DNA of 64,000 nucleotides from JADJNY01 sp046349615 (GTDB lineage Bacteria; Planctomycetota; UBA1135; GCA-002686595), in the NCBI GenBank assembly GCA_046349615.1, contig JAXMBZ010000005.1, positions 124,001 to 188,000 of the forward strand, written 5' to 3'. Positions 50,965 to 59,157 of the stretch are shown piece by piece. Position 1 is the stretch's first letter, and each line of letters starts with the position of its first letter. The position numbers and the translations under genes were made by a program. The notes under the pieces were generated by a model. It saw only the letters and a list, made by a program, of their open reading frames with translations, ran no database searches and had not been told where the DNA came from.

Positions 50965-52167
50965 TCAGAAGTTCAGGTTGAACACGTGGTCGCTGCGGAA
51001 CGGACGGTTGCGCGTCGCGGTCCCGCCGGGGAGGAGCGCCGAGTTCGACTGGTCGATGAACGTCAGCCCGAGCGGCGCGGACGGGAACGACACGTTGAAG
51101 GAGTAGGCCGGTTCGCCCCCGATCGTCGTGACGCCGTAGTAGTACTCCTGACGTCCGACGCCGCTGCAGTCGATCCACTGCTCCTCGCTGCAGTTCCAGC
51201 GCACTTCCTCGACGCCGGGATACGCGGTCGGGTTCGTCCACTGGCCGATCGCGAACGAGCGGAACGGATCGCTGCCGGGGAACGGGGCGAGCACGGAGCC
51301 GTAGCCGCCGGCGAGGACGAGCTGTCCCTGGAACCAGTTCGCGGGACCCGCGGCGCACATGCACACGGGGGCACCCGCGGTGATCGACCCGGAGAGGAGC
51401 GGCTCCTCGTTGCCGCAGCGCGCGGGCAGCACGGTCGCGTCCCACTTGCGCATCGCTTCGACGCCGCCGACGCCCGCTTCCGTGCCGGTGCTCACGGCCG
51501 GCACGAAGCCCGCGGCGGGCCCGACGAACGTGTAGTCGCGGCCGGGGTGGAAGCTGCCGGCGCGCGGGAACCCCGGCGCGTGATCGATCGCGTCGCAGGC
51601 GTGCGTGAGCATCCACGCGTGCTCCGTCAGACCGGACAGGCAGTCGAACGCGTAGTCGACGTAGCCCGTGAAGCGCACGCGGTTGCCGTTCGGCATCGCG
51701 CACGGCGGGATCCCGCACGGCGTCGGCGTGTTCGTCGCGGAGCGGAGGTCGCCGTTGACGAGGTAGCGCCACACCTGGTTGACGGTTCCGGCGGTGGAGC
51801 CCTCGACCCAGGTGCGCGCGTAGGTCAGCGTCATCGTGCCGCCGAGGACGAGCGTGCCGCTCGAATCGAAGATGCGCAGTTGGGCCTCGTACCAGCCGCA
51901 GTTGAGCGCGCCGGTGGCACCCGCCATCGACGGGACCGCGGCGCCCCACTTCGCGATGTAGTTCGCCTGCGCCGCGAGCCCGCAGTTCTGCCAGCAGAGG
52001 CCGAGCGCCTGCTGCCCGAAGGCGTGTTGGGGGACGAACGTCTGCGCTCCGCCGCAGGCGGAGCCGACGTCGAGGTAGTCCGGCGTGAGGCACTGGGCGT
52101 CGGCCGGGGAGAGGAGCACGGCGCAGGCGGCGAGGGCGGGGAGGAGGAGGGATCGGAGGAGGCGCAT
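50965..52167 (-). CDS. large secreted Cys-rich protein, function unknown
   Basis: 400 aa. Signal peptide about 1-24 (ending ADA), mature start QCLTPDYLDVGSACGG. About 17 Cys, many in pairs such as CWQNCGLAAQ, CGIPPCAMPNG and PVCMCAAGPANWFQGQLV. It ends FRSDHVFNLNF; a C-terminal Phe is common in outer-membrane beta-barrels but here the rest does not look like one. Beta-rich, with Trp/Tyr-Gly repeats. No family recognised. It converges with the GT39 gene, 10 bp apart. Confidence 0.72.
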   Translation of the reverse strand: MRLLRSLLLPALAACAVLLSPADAQCLTPDYLDVGSACGGAQTFVPQHAFGQQALGLCWQNCGLAAQANYIAKWGAAVPSMAGATGALNCGWYEAQLRIFDSSGTLVLGGTMTLTYARTWVEGSTAGTVNQVWRYLVNGDLRSATNTPTPCGIPPCAMPNGNRVRFTGYVDYAFDCLSGLTEHAWMLTHACDAIDHAPGFPRAGSFHPGRDYTFVGPAAGFVPAVSTGTEAGVGGVEAMRKWDATVLPARCGNEEPLLSGSITAGAPVCMCAAGPANWFQGQLVLAGGYGSVLAPFPGSDPFRSFAIGQWTNPTAYPGVEEVRWNCSEEQWIDCSGVGRQEYYYGVTTIGGEPAYSFNVSFPSAPLGLTFIDQSNSALLPGGTATRNRPFRSDHVFNLNF

Positions 52168-52410
52168 GGCGGGTTCCTGGGGGCGGTCGGGTGCGGAAGG
52201 GAGGTCGACTTGGTGACGCTCCCACGTGCCTCCGGGGGCCCGGGCGTGGACGGGAATCGGTCGCATTTCGAGGCTGGCCCCCCTCGCTGGGGACGCGGCC
52301 CTCCACCCCCGGCCGCGCGCGGCACGCCGCGGGAGGGGCCCTGCCGGTAGGGGGCCGCGACCCCCGCACCAGCGAAAGGGGCCGGGAGCTCGATGCGGCC
52401 CAAGAAGCAC

Positions 52411-52447
52411 GCGACCCCGCGGGCCCACCTCGGGCACGCGGGGTCGC
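52411..52447 (-). terminator. hairpin terminator of mdh
   Basis: GCGACCCCGCG pairs with CGCGGGGTCGC (11 bp), with an inner GCCC/GGGC pair, 18 bp beyond the mdh stop on the minus strand. Confidence 0.65.
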
Positions 52448-52465
52448 GTCGAAGTCCTCAGGCGC

Positions 52466-53461
52466 TCAGCGCAGCAAGTCCGCCACGACCGCGCGCTCCT
52501 GCTCGAGCTCCTTCACCGTCGCGGCGATCTTCTCCTGGATGAACGGGTGGAGCGAGAGACCCTGGACGATCTCCCAGTTGCCCTTGCCGTCGGAGCGGAT
52601 CGGGAAGGAGCTGATCAGCCCCTCCGTCGTCTTGTAGCTGCCGTCGCTGACGACGCAGACCGAGCGCCACTCGCCCTTCGGCGTCGGGTTCACGAGGTCG
52701 CGCACGTGGTCGACGAGCGCGTTCGCGGCCGAGAACGCGCTCGACGCGCCGCGCGCGGCGATGATCGCGGCGCCGCGCTGCTGGACGGTCTTGAAGAAGT
52801 CGCCCTTGAGCCAGGCCTCGTCCGTGATGACCTCGGCGGCGCTCTTGCCGTCGATCGTCGTGTTGAAGTAGTCGGGCACCTGCGTCGCGGAGTGGTTGCC
52901 CCAGATCAGCGTGTTCTTGACCGCGGTGATCGGGCGGCCGGCCTTCTGCGCGAGCTGCGTCTGCGCGCGGTTCTGGTCGAGGCGCGTGAGCGCGGTGAAG
53001 CGCTGCTTCGGCAGGTCCTTCGCCGAGTGCATCGCGATCAGCGCGTTCGTGTTGCACGGGTTGCCGACGACGGCGACGCGCACGTCCTTCGCCGCGTGGT
53101 CGTTGATGGCGCGGCCCTGGCCCGTGAAGATCGGGCCGTTGATCTTGATCAGGTCGTTGCGCTCCATGCCCGGACCGCGCGGTCGCGAGCCGATGAGCAG
53201 CGCCCAGTTCACGTCCTTGAAGCCCGTGTTCAGGTCGCTCGTGAGCACCATCCCCTGCAGGAGCGGGAACGCGCAGTCGTCGAGCTCCATCGCGACGCCC
53301 TTGAGCGCGCTCATCGCCTTCTCGTCGGGGATCTCGATCAGGTTGAGGTAGACGGGTTGGTCGGGACCGAACATCGCACCGGAGGCGATGCGGGGGAGGA
53401 GCGCGTAGCCGATTTGGCCGGCGGCGCCCGTGACGGCGACGCGAATCGGGGTCTTGGTCAT
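52466..53461 (-). CDS. mdh: malate dehydrogenase
   Basis: 331 aa, of the cytosolic-type MDH group. The NAD motif GAAGQIGYALL is at about residues 11-21; the substrate arginine region has GSRPRGPGMERNDL, where both Arg residues of the mobile loop are seen; VVGNPCNTNALIA and LDQNRAQ follow; the catalytic His lies in IWGNHSATQVPD. It interconverts malate and oxaloacetate in the TCA cycle. The ATG at 53461 begins the fold. It diverges from ribD and is followed by its own hairpin. Confidence 0.95.
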   Translation of the reverse strand: MTKTPIRVAVTGAAGQIGYALLPRIASGAMFGPDQPVYLNLIEIPDEKAMSALKGVAMELDDCAFPLLQGMVLTSDLNTGFKDVNWALLIGSRPRGPGMERNDLIKINGPIFTGQGRAINDHAAKDVRVAVVGNPCNTNALIAMHSAKDLPKQRFTALTRLDQNRAQTQLAQKAGRPITAVKNTLIWGNHSATQVPDYFNTTIDGKSAAEVITDEAWLKGDFFKTVQQRGAAIIAARGASSAFSAANALVDHVRDLVNPTPKGEWRSVCVVSDGSYKTTEGLISSFPIRSDGKGNWEIVQGLSLHPFIQEKIAATVKELEQERAVVADLLR

Positions 53462-53717
53462 GGCGGTGTCGCGGGGGTTGGGTTCGGAAGCGGGGCGACG
53501 ATTGTCCTGCTTCGAGGACGAAAGGAAAGAGAGGGCAGAGGTTTCCAAGTCGTCCTCGACGGCGCCCTACGAAAAAGGGGGTGCTCGAGCCCCACGCGCG
53601 GGGAGTTTTCTCTCGTTGCATCCAGTATCCTCCAGGGATCGAACCCCGATCGCCGACGAGGCCGAGACCGCGCCCGTCGATCGGGCCGGAGCGACCCGCG
53701 AGGCCGACGTGCCGACC

Positions 53718-54884
53718 ATGTCCCGAACTCCCGCGACGACCCTCGACGAGACCGAAGTCAGTCGGTTGATCGAGGAACTCGCGCGCGAAGCCTGCCGCTT
53801 CCGCTTCGACGTCGCCCCGAACCCGTGCGTCGGCGCCGCGGTGCTCGCGCACGGGAAGGTGCTCGCGCGCGGCTACCACGAATGGTGGGGCGGTCCGCAC
53901 GCCGAGGTCAACGCGCTCGCGGCCGCCGAAGCGAGCGGGGTCCCCGCCAGCGAGTGGGACGCGCTCGTCGTCACGCTCGAGCCGTGCTCGTCGCACGGGA
54001 AGACGCCGCCCTGCGTCGAGCGGATCCTGAAGAGCGGCGTCCAGCGCATCATCGTCGCCGAGCTCGATCCCGATCGACGTCACCAGGGCATCGGGCTGCG
54101 CATCCTGCAGGAGCACGGCGTGCGCGTCGAGCTGCTCGATCACACCGCGCCGCTCGCGAAGGTCGCGCCGCACTTCCTCGCTTGGACCTCGCGAGAGCGC
54201 CTGCGCCGTCCGCATCCGTGGACGATCGCGAAGTGGGCCCAGACGCGCTCGGGCCAGCTCGTCCCGCCGCAAGGCGTGGGCGGCGGCCGCTGGATCTCCG
54301 GCCCCGAGGCGCTGCAGGAGGTGCAGGTGCTGCGCGGCCGCGTCGACGCGATCGTCACGGGCGTGGGGACGGTCCTCGCCGACGATCCGCGCTTCACCGT
54401 GCGTCCGCCCGGCGATCCGTCGCGTCCGCCGCTGCGCGTCGTGCTCGACAGCCGTCTGCGCACGCCGGCCGACGCGCTGCTGTTCCGTGCGCCGGGGCCC
54501 GGGGAAGGCGGCGGTCCCGTCCACGTGCTGTGCGTGGCGGGAACGGATCCGATTCGCCATCGCGCGCTGCTCGCGAGCGGCGCCGAGGTGCACGAGCTCC
54601 ACGCGGCCACCGACGACGGCGTCAGCCTGCGCGACGTCCAGGCCTGGCTCTGGGATCGGGGCGTCCGTCGAGTGCTCCTCGAAGCGGGGCCGCGCTTGCT
54701 CACGCACTACCTGACGGCGGGGTTCGTCGATCAGCTCCGCATCTACACCGGAGCCGTGAACGGCGGGCAGGGTCCGACGATGGCGGACCGCCTGATGAAG
54801 TTGAAGCTCCACGATCGCCTCGATCGGGAATGGGGCGCGGACGCCGTGCTCGAGGCGTTCGTCGATCCGGACCGTCGTCCTTGA
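53718..54884 (+). CDS. ribD: bifunctional riboflavin deaminase/reductase
   Basis: 388 aa. The N-terminal deaminase domain has the zinc site: HAEVNAL (His and catalytic Glu, about 59-65) and PCSSHGKTPPC (two Cys, about 90-100). The C-terminal reductase domain (about 165-385) carries DAIVTGVGTVLADDPRFTVR and RPPLRVVLDS. Together they turn the pyrimidine made by RibA into the ribitylamino form. I see no FMN riboswitch in the 256-bp region upstream, and no other rib gene in the window. The ATG at 53718 precedes the conserved N-terminus; a GTG three codons upstream is possible. Confidence 0.93.
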   Translation: MSRTPATTLDETEVSRLIEELAREACRFRFDVAPNPCVGAAVLAHGKVLARGYHEWWGGPHAEVNALAAAEASGVPASEWDALVVTLEPCSSHGKTPPCVERILKSGVQRIIVAELDPDRRHQGIGLRILQEHGVRVELLDHTAPLAKVAPHFLAWTSRERLRRPHPWTIAKWAQTRSGQLVPPQGVGGGRWISGPEALQEVQVLRGRVDAIVTGVGTVLADDPRFTVRPPGDPSRPPLRVVLDSRLRTPADALLFRAPGPGEGGGPVHVLCVAGTDPIRHRALLASGAEVHELHAATDDGVSLRDVQAWLWDRGVRRVLLEAGPRLLTHYLTAGFVDQLRIYTGAVNGGQGPTMADRLMKLKLHDRLDREWGADAVLEAFVDPDRRP

Positions 54885-54959
54885 GCTCGCGCGCTGCGTG
54901 AGCGCCGCCGGGCGGCGAGCTCAGGTCGACCGCGAAGGAGGCCGGTCCCTCCGTGAGCG

Positions 54960-56114
54960 CTACTTCGCGCCCTTCGCGTCCTCTTCCGCCGCGACCTCCG
55001 GCCATAGTTTCCGCGCCGTCGCCGCGGCGGACGTCGTCGCGTACTTCTTCGTGAAGAGCTTGCGCACCGTGCGCGCCGCTTTCTTCTCGTCGCCGCCGTC
55101 GGCGGCCTTCTGCGCCTCGGTCAGGATCGCGGTCGCCTCGACGTCGAGGCGCCACGCGGCGATCTCGTCCTTCGTCGCCTTGTCGGACTCGGCCTTGCGC
55201 AGGCGCGCGACGACGTCCTTCTCGATCGCGAGGCCCGCGCAGGCCTTCTGGAACTCGGCGAGGAGGCGGTAGCCCTCCGCCGCCTTGCCGGGGACGAGCA
55301 GCGCGGAGAGCCGCTCGAACTCGGCGCCGAGGCCTTTCTGCGCGGCGGGCAGCGCCTGGTTCGCGAGGTCCGCGTAGCGCCCCTTCGGCGTGAGCACGAG
55401 GACGCGCTGCCACGTGCGCACGGCGTCGGGCCACGACTTCGCGTCGACGAGCGCCTGACCTTCGTCGAGGAGCTTCTTCACCTCGACGAGCTGCGCCTCC
55501 GTGAGTCCCGGGCCGTGCTTCGCGACGACTTCCTGCAGCGCGCCGATCAGTTGCTCGGCTTCCGGCGGATTGCCCGTGTTCACGCGCAGCGTGAGCTCGC
55601 CGTCCGGCGCGATCACCAGCGTCTGCGGACAGCGCAGCGAGCCGTCCGGCTCGTGGAGCTCGCGGTAGAGATCGTCCCAGCAGCGTTGGTGCGCGCCGCA
55701 GTTCGGCGTGCCGTAGAGCGAGCACACCTCCTTGCGCACCTTCGTTCCATCGGGCTCTGTCTCCTCGATCGCCTTCTTCGGGTGCGTGCCGTTGTTCGCG
55801 ACGACGACGACGGCGTTCGCGGAGGCGGCGACGAGCTCCTTGTTCGGCAGGAGCTTGTCGCGGTACTGGTCGTTCGCCTGCTCGCCCTCGAGCACGACGT
55901 GCACGAGCAGCGGGACGTTGCGCTCCTTCGCGAGCGCCTTCGCCTGGTCGTAGGTCCCGAGGAACGGCTCGAGGCGGGTCGCCTGCACCGCCTCTTTCTT
56001 CGGCGGTTCCTTCTTCTCCTTGTCCTTCGGCGGCTTCTGGAGCGCGATCGCGGGGGCGAGCAGGAGGAGGACGGCGAGCACCGTCCCGACGCGGGTTCGG
56101 TTGCGGCAACGCAT
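54960..56114 (-). CDS. exported thioredoxin-fold-like protein with helical tail
   Basis: 384 aa. Signal peptide about 1-24, then a Lys/Pro/Glu-rich linker. Residues about 45-190 look like a thioredoxin fold (NVPLLVHVVLEGEQAND, PQTLVIAPDGELTLRVNTG), but the CxxC active site is missing. Three Cys instead lie at CSLYGTPNCGAHQRC, outside the usual position. The C-terminal half (about 190-370) is TPR-like helical repeats (AKSWPDAVRTWQRVLVLTPK). It is probably a structural or partner-binding protein outside the cytoplasm. It converges with ribD. Confidence 0.7.
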   Translation of the reverse strand: MRCRNRTRVGTVLAVLLLLAPAIALQKPPKDKEKKEPPKKEAVQATRLEPFLGTYDQAKALAKERNVPLLVHVVLEGEQANDQYRDKLLPNKELVAASANAVVVVANNGTHPKKAIEETEPDGTKVRKEVCSLYGTPNCGAHQRCWDDLYRELHEPDGSLRCPQTLVIAPDGELTLRVNTGNPPEAEQLIGALQEVVAKHGPGLTEAQLVEVKKLLDEGQALVDAKSWPDAVRTWQRVLVLTPKGRYADLANQALPAAQKGLGAEFERLSALLVPGKAAEGYRLLAEFQKACAGLAIEKDVVARLRKAESDKATKDEIAAWRLDVEATAILTEAQKAADGGDEKKAARTVRKLFTKKYATTSAAATARKLWPEVAAEEDAKGAK

Positions 56115-56299
56115 GATCCGAGTCTCGCTCCCAGCACGCTCCCCCGCAACCTCCCCGCCGCGGGACGCCGCGTTCTCTCGACGCGCGGGCGCGGGAGCGC
56201 GCGACCGTCGGGGCGCGACGATCGGACTCGAAGGGAGCGCGCGCGCCGCGATCGTCCGCGACGCTGGCTCCGCGCCGCTCGCTCGAATACAAGGGGCGC

Positions 56300-58999
56300 A
56301 TGCACACGACGCGGTCCAGCACGCGCTGGCTCGGCTGGATCGGGCTCCTCCTCGCGGCGTTCACGGGCCTCGCGTGCCCGTCCTGCCGCACGGCGAGCGC
56401 GCGCGCGCCGCGACCGGTGCCCGAAGCGGCGCGGGCGGCGTACGAGCGCGCCGCGACGTGGCTCGACGCGCGGCGACCCGAGGAGCGCGCGCTCGCGCGC
56501 CGCGAACTCGACGCCGCGGTCGCGCTCGCGCCGGAGTGGATCGTGCCGCGCCGCGCGCTCGACGAGCTCGCGCGCGCGGAGCTGCGCGCGGTCGCGGTGC
56601 TCGCGGAGCATCGCGCGGCGCTCGCGAAGCACCCGGCCGACCCGGGCGAGCTCTACCTCTGCGGGCGCCTCGAGGGGCGCGCGGGCGCGTTGCGCTTCGA
56701 GGAAGCGGTGCGTGCGGACCCGGGGTTCGCGTGGGGGTGGCACGGGCTCTCGTTCGCCGCGCAGCAGAGCGGACACCGCGACGAAGCGATCGAGCACGCG
56801 CGGAAGTCCGTGCGCCTCGCGGGCGAGCCCGTGGAGCGCGCGTTCTTCGTCCAGAACCTCGCGCGCCTCCTCGCCGGCGCGCGGCGGCAGGACGAAGCGG
56901 CGGAGCTGCTCGCGGAGGAACTCGGGCGCGGCGACCTCGGCGCGCGGGAGCGGCGCGCGCTCGACGTGCTCGCGGTGAGCCTCGGTCTCGAGACCGCCGA
57001 TTTCGGCCTGCGCGGCGACGCCTACGATCGCGGGCTCGAGCTGCTCGGGTCGAGCGAGCTCACCGACGCGGACGTCGCGGAACTCGGCGCGCGGCTGCGG
57101 ACCGCGCTTTCGTTCGACGACGATCGAGGCGAGCGGCTCCTGCTCGCGCTCTCGTCGGGCTCGAGCCCGGCGCGCGATCGCCTGCGCGGCGAGATCCTGC
57201 TCTCGGCGGCGCCGACGCCGCTCGCGCTCGCGCTGCTCGAGCGCGGAGCGGCGGCGTCCGGCCTCGAGCCGAGCGGGCCCGTGATCCGCGCCGCGCGCTT
57301 CTTCGCGCGGCAGTACTCGCTCGCGGTCGAACGCTGGCTCGCGGACCTGCCGCGCGTCGTGCTCGACGAACACGGGCTCCCGCGCGAGCCGCGGCTCGCC
57401 CTCGTCGTCGAGCGTGCGCGCACGCTCGAGTCGACGCGCGCGCACGCGCTCGACACGGCGAGCGAGCGCGCGGCGGCGCTCTCCGACTTCGGCGCCGCGC
57501 TCGTCGACGCGGGGTGGTTCCGCGAGGCGCGCGCGGTCGCGGCGGAGCTCGCCGAGCACGACCTCGAGCGCGCGCTCGCGCTCGACGCCCGCGCGCTCGC
57601 GGGCCAGGAGGCGATCGAAGGGATCGTGCAGGTCGTCGTGCGCGCCGACACGACCGAGCTGTTCCAGTCGCGCGCTCCGCGCCGTCCGCGCTCGCCGGCG
57701 TGGGAGCATCTGTTCGGCGTGTCGCCGCGCACGCGGGAGCTCGGCGACCTCGACGCGCTGCTCGCGGCGTTCGTCGCGCCGCTCGAACGCGCGCGGCCGT
57801 TGCTCGGCGCCGACACCGACCTCGCGGCCGCTCTGCGCGCGTCGCCGCGGCTCTCGTTCGCGCCCGTCGGCGAGCTCGTCCATCCGGGCCCGCGCTTCTC
57901 CGCCGCCGACGAAGCGAACGGGCTCGGCAAACGCGGCGAGCCGGTATCGGGTTTCGCGGCCGACGTCGCGCGTCTCGGACGCTTCGCGCTCTTCGGCGAG
58001 CTCGCGGGCGCGGGCGGTCCCGACGGGACGATGCTGCCGTGTCTCTACACCGAAGAACGGCGCGGCGAGCACCTCGGCGTCGCGTGGTCGGGCACGATCG
58101 CGTGGTGCGAGGCGGCGGAGCTCAAGAGCCGCGCCGGTCGCGCCGGCGCGCACATCAGCGCCGCGGCGCTGCACGAGGGCTACTGGCTCGACGTCGACGC
58201 CGTGCGCTCGGAGCGCGCGTTCTGGAGCGACCTGCGCCGCGCGTTCGCGCCCGCCGCAGCGGCGCCGATCGCGGAGGCGGCCGAACCGCGGCCCGCGGTC
58301 GCGGGAGACGGCGCGCGCGGCGCGCACGAACCCGACGCCGCGGGCGAGTCCCCGAGCCCGAGCACGGCCCTCGCCGCGGCCGCGCAGCGCATCGACGACG
58401 TGCTCGCGGTGCGCGGGCTCGAGCTCCGCGAGCGCGACGAAGCGGCGCGCACGGCGGAGCGTCGCTCGAGCGCCGCGTTGCTCGGCGAAGCGCAGCGCGT
58501 CCGGCTCGCGCTGCTGCGCGACCGCGCGCGTCCGGGCGAGGTCCTCGGCGCCGTCGGGATCGACGAGCTCGTCGCCGTGACGTCCGCGCACGAGGAGGGG
58601 CACCTCTGCGACCGCACGCGCTTCCTCCCGATCTGGAAGCACCTCGGCGCCGTGCTCGCGTTCGCGCTCGAGTGCGGGTTCTCGCCGCAGCGCATCCAGG
58701 AACAGCTCGAGTACCGCGCGCAGCTCACGTGTCTCGCCGAGGCCGCGGACCCGCGGATCCCGCTCGCGCAGATCCTCGACGCGGCGGAGGGCGGCGGGAA
58801 CGGGATCACGCCGCACGCGGCGGGCTACGCGCGCCTCCTCGACGACCTGCTCGGGGTCGTCGACGAGCTCGCGGCGAAGGGCGACGGTGCGTTCGCGCGG
58901 CTCGACCGGGAGCGCACGCTCGTGCACCAGCTCCACGCGCTCGCTCCCGAGGACGTGCGGCGCGCGGCGCGCGAGCTCGCGCGTCGACGGCTCGACTGA
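56300..58999 (+). CDS. large TPR lipoprotein with C-terminal HExxH motif
   Basis: 899 aa. Signal with lipobox-like LAC (Cys26). Residues about 45-250 are TPR-like repeats (EEAVRADPGFAWGWHGLSFA, RDEAIEHARKSVRLAGEPVE); the middle is Ala/Arg-rich and helical. Near residue 770 comes TSAHEEGHLCDRTRFLPIWK, an HExxH zinc motif, with Glu residues in QEQLEYRAQLTCLAEAADPR about 35 residues later that could be a third ligand, as in other bacterial proteins of unknown peptidase activity. Function unknown; the motif and topology suggest an envelope peptidase. Confidence 0.7.
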   Translation: MHTTRSSTRWLGWIGLLLAAFTGLACPSCRTASARAPRPVPEAARAAYERAATWLDARRPEERALARRELDAAVALAPEWIVPRRALDELARAELRAVAVLAEHRAALAKHPADPGELYLCGRLEGRAGALRFEEAVRADPGFAWGWHGLSFAAQQSGHRDEAIEHARKSVRLAGEPVERAFFVQNLARLLAGARRQDEAAELLAEELGRGDLGARERRALDVLAVSLGLETADFGLRGDAYDRGLELLGSSELTDADVAELGARLRTALSFDDDRGERLLLALSSGSSPARDRLRGEILLSAAPTPLALALLERGAAASGLEPSGPVIRAARFFARQYSLAVERWLADLPRVVLDEHGLPREPRLALVVERARTLESTRAHALDTASERAAALSDFGAALVDAGWFREARAVAAELAEHDLERALALDARALAGQEAIEGIVQVVVRADTTELFQSRAPRRPRSPAWEHLFGVSPRTRELGDLDALLAAFVAPLERARPLLGADTDLAAALRASPRLSFAPVGELVHPGPRFSAADEANGLGKRGEPVSGFAADVARLGRFALFGELAGAGGPDGTMLPCLYTEERRGEHLGVAWSGTIAWCEAAELKSRAGRAGAHISAAALHEGYWLDVDAVRSERAFWSDLRRAFAPAAAAPIAEAAEPRPAVAGDGARGAHEPDAAGESPSPSTALAAAAQRIDDVLAVRGLELRERDEAARTAERRSSAALLGEAQRVRLALLRDRARPGEVLGAVGIDELVAVTSAHEEGHLCDRTRFLPIWKHLGAVLAFALECGFSPQRIQEQLEYRAQLTCLAEAADPRIPLAQILDAAEGGGNGITPHAAGYARLLDDLLGVVDELAAKGDGAFARLDRERTLVHQLHALAPEDVRRAARELARRRLD

Positions 59000-59157
59000 G
59001 CGTCGTCCGCGCGGCCGCGGCACGCGGGATCCCGAGAGTTCGGAGCGCGCCACCTGCTCGAGCGCGGAGCGCAGGCGCTCGTCGGAGGCGAACGACTCGC
59101 GGCTCCGGAGCTGTACGTAGAGCGTGTGACCCGCGCCGCCGCTTCGCCTAGGGAGGC

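Noticed and set aside
53625..53675. tRNA-like T-arm string (GGGATCGAACCCC) upstream of ribD
   Set aside because: The reverse strand gives GGGGTTCGATCCC, but the T-stem fails after three pairs, and no acceptor stem, D-arm or anticodon arm can be built around it.
53462..53717. possible FMN riboswitch ahead of ribD
   Set aside because: The region has small GC hairpins, but I could not find the conserved FMN-element strings or the multi-helix layout.
59000..59157. protein-like stretch on the minus strand before the TonB receptor (LRSRESFASDERLRSALEQV)
   Set aside because: It has coding-like character but no start, stop or neighbouring frame that makes a gene of it, and such strings arise easily in GC-rich DNA. 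It could be a gene remnant, but I cannot support one.
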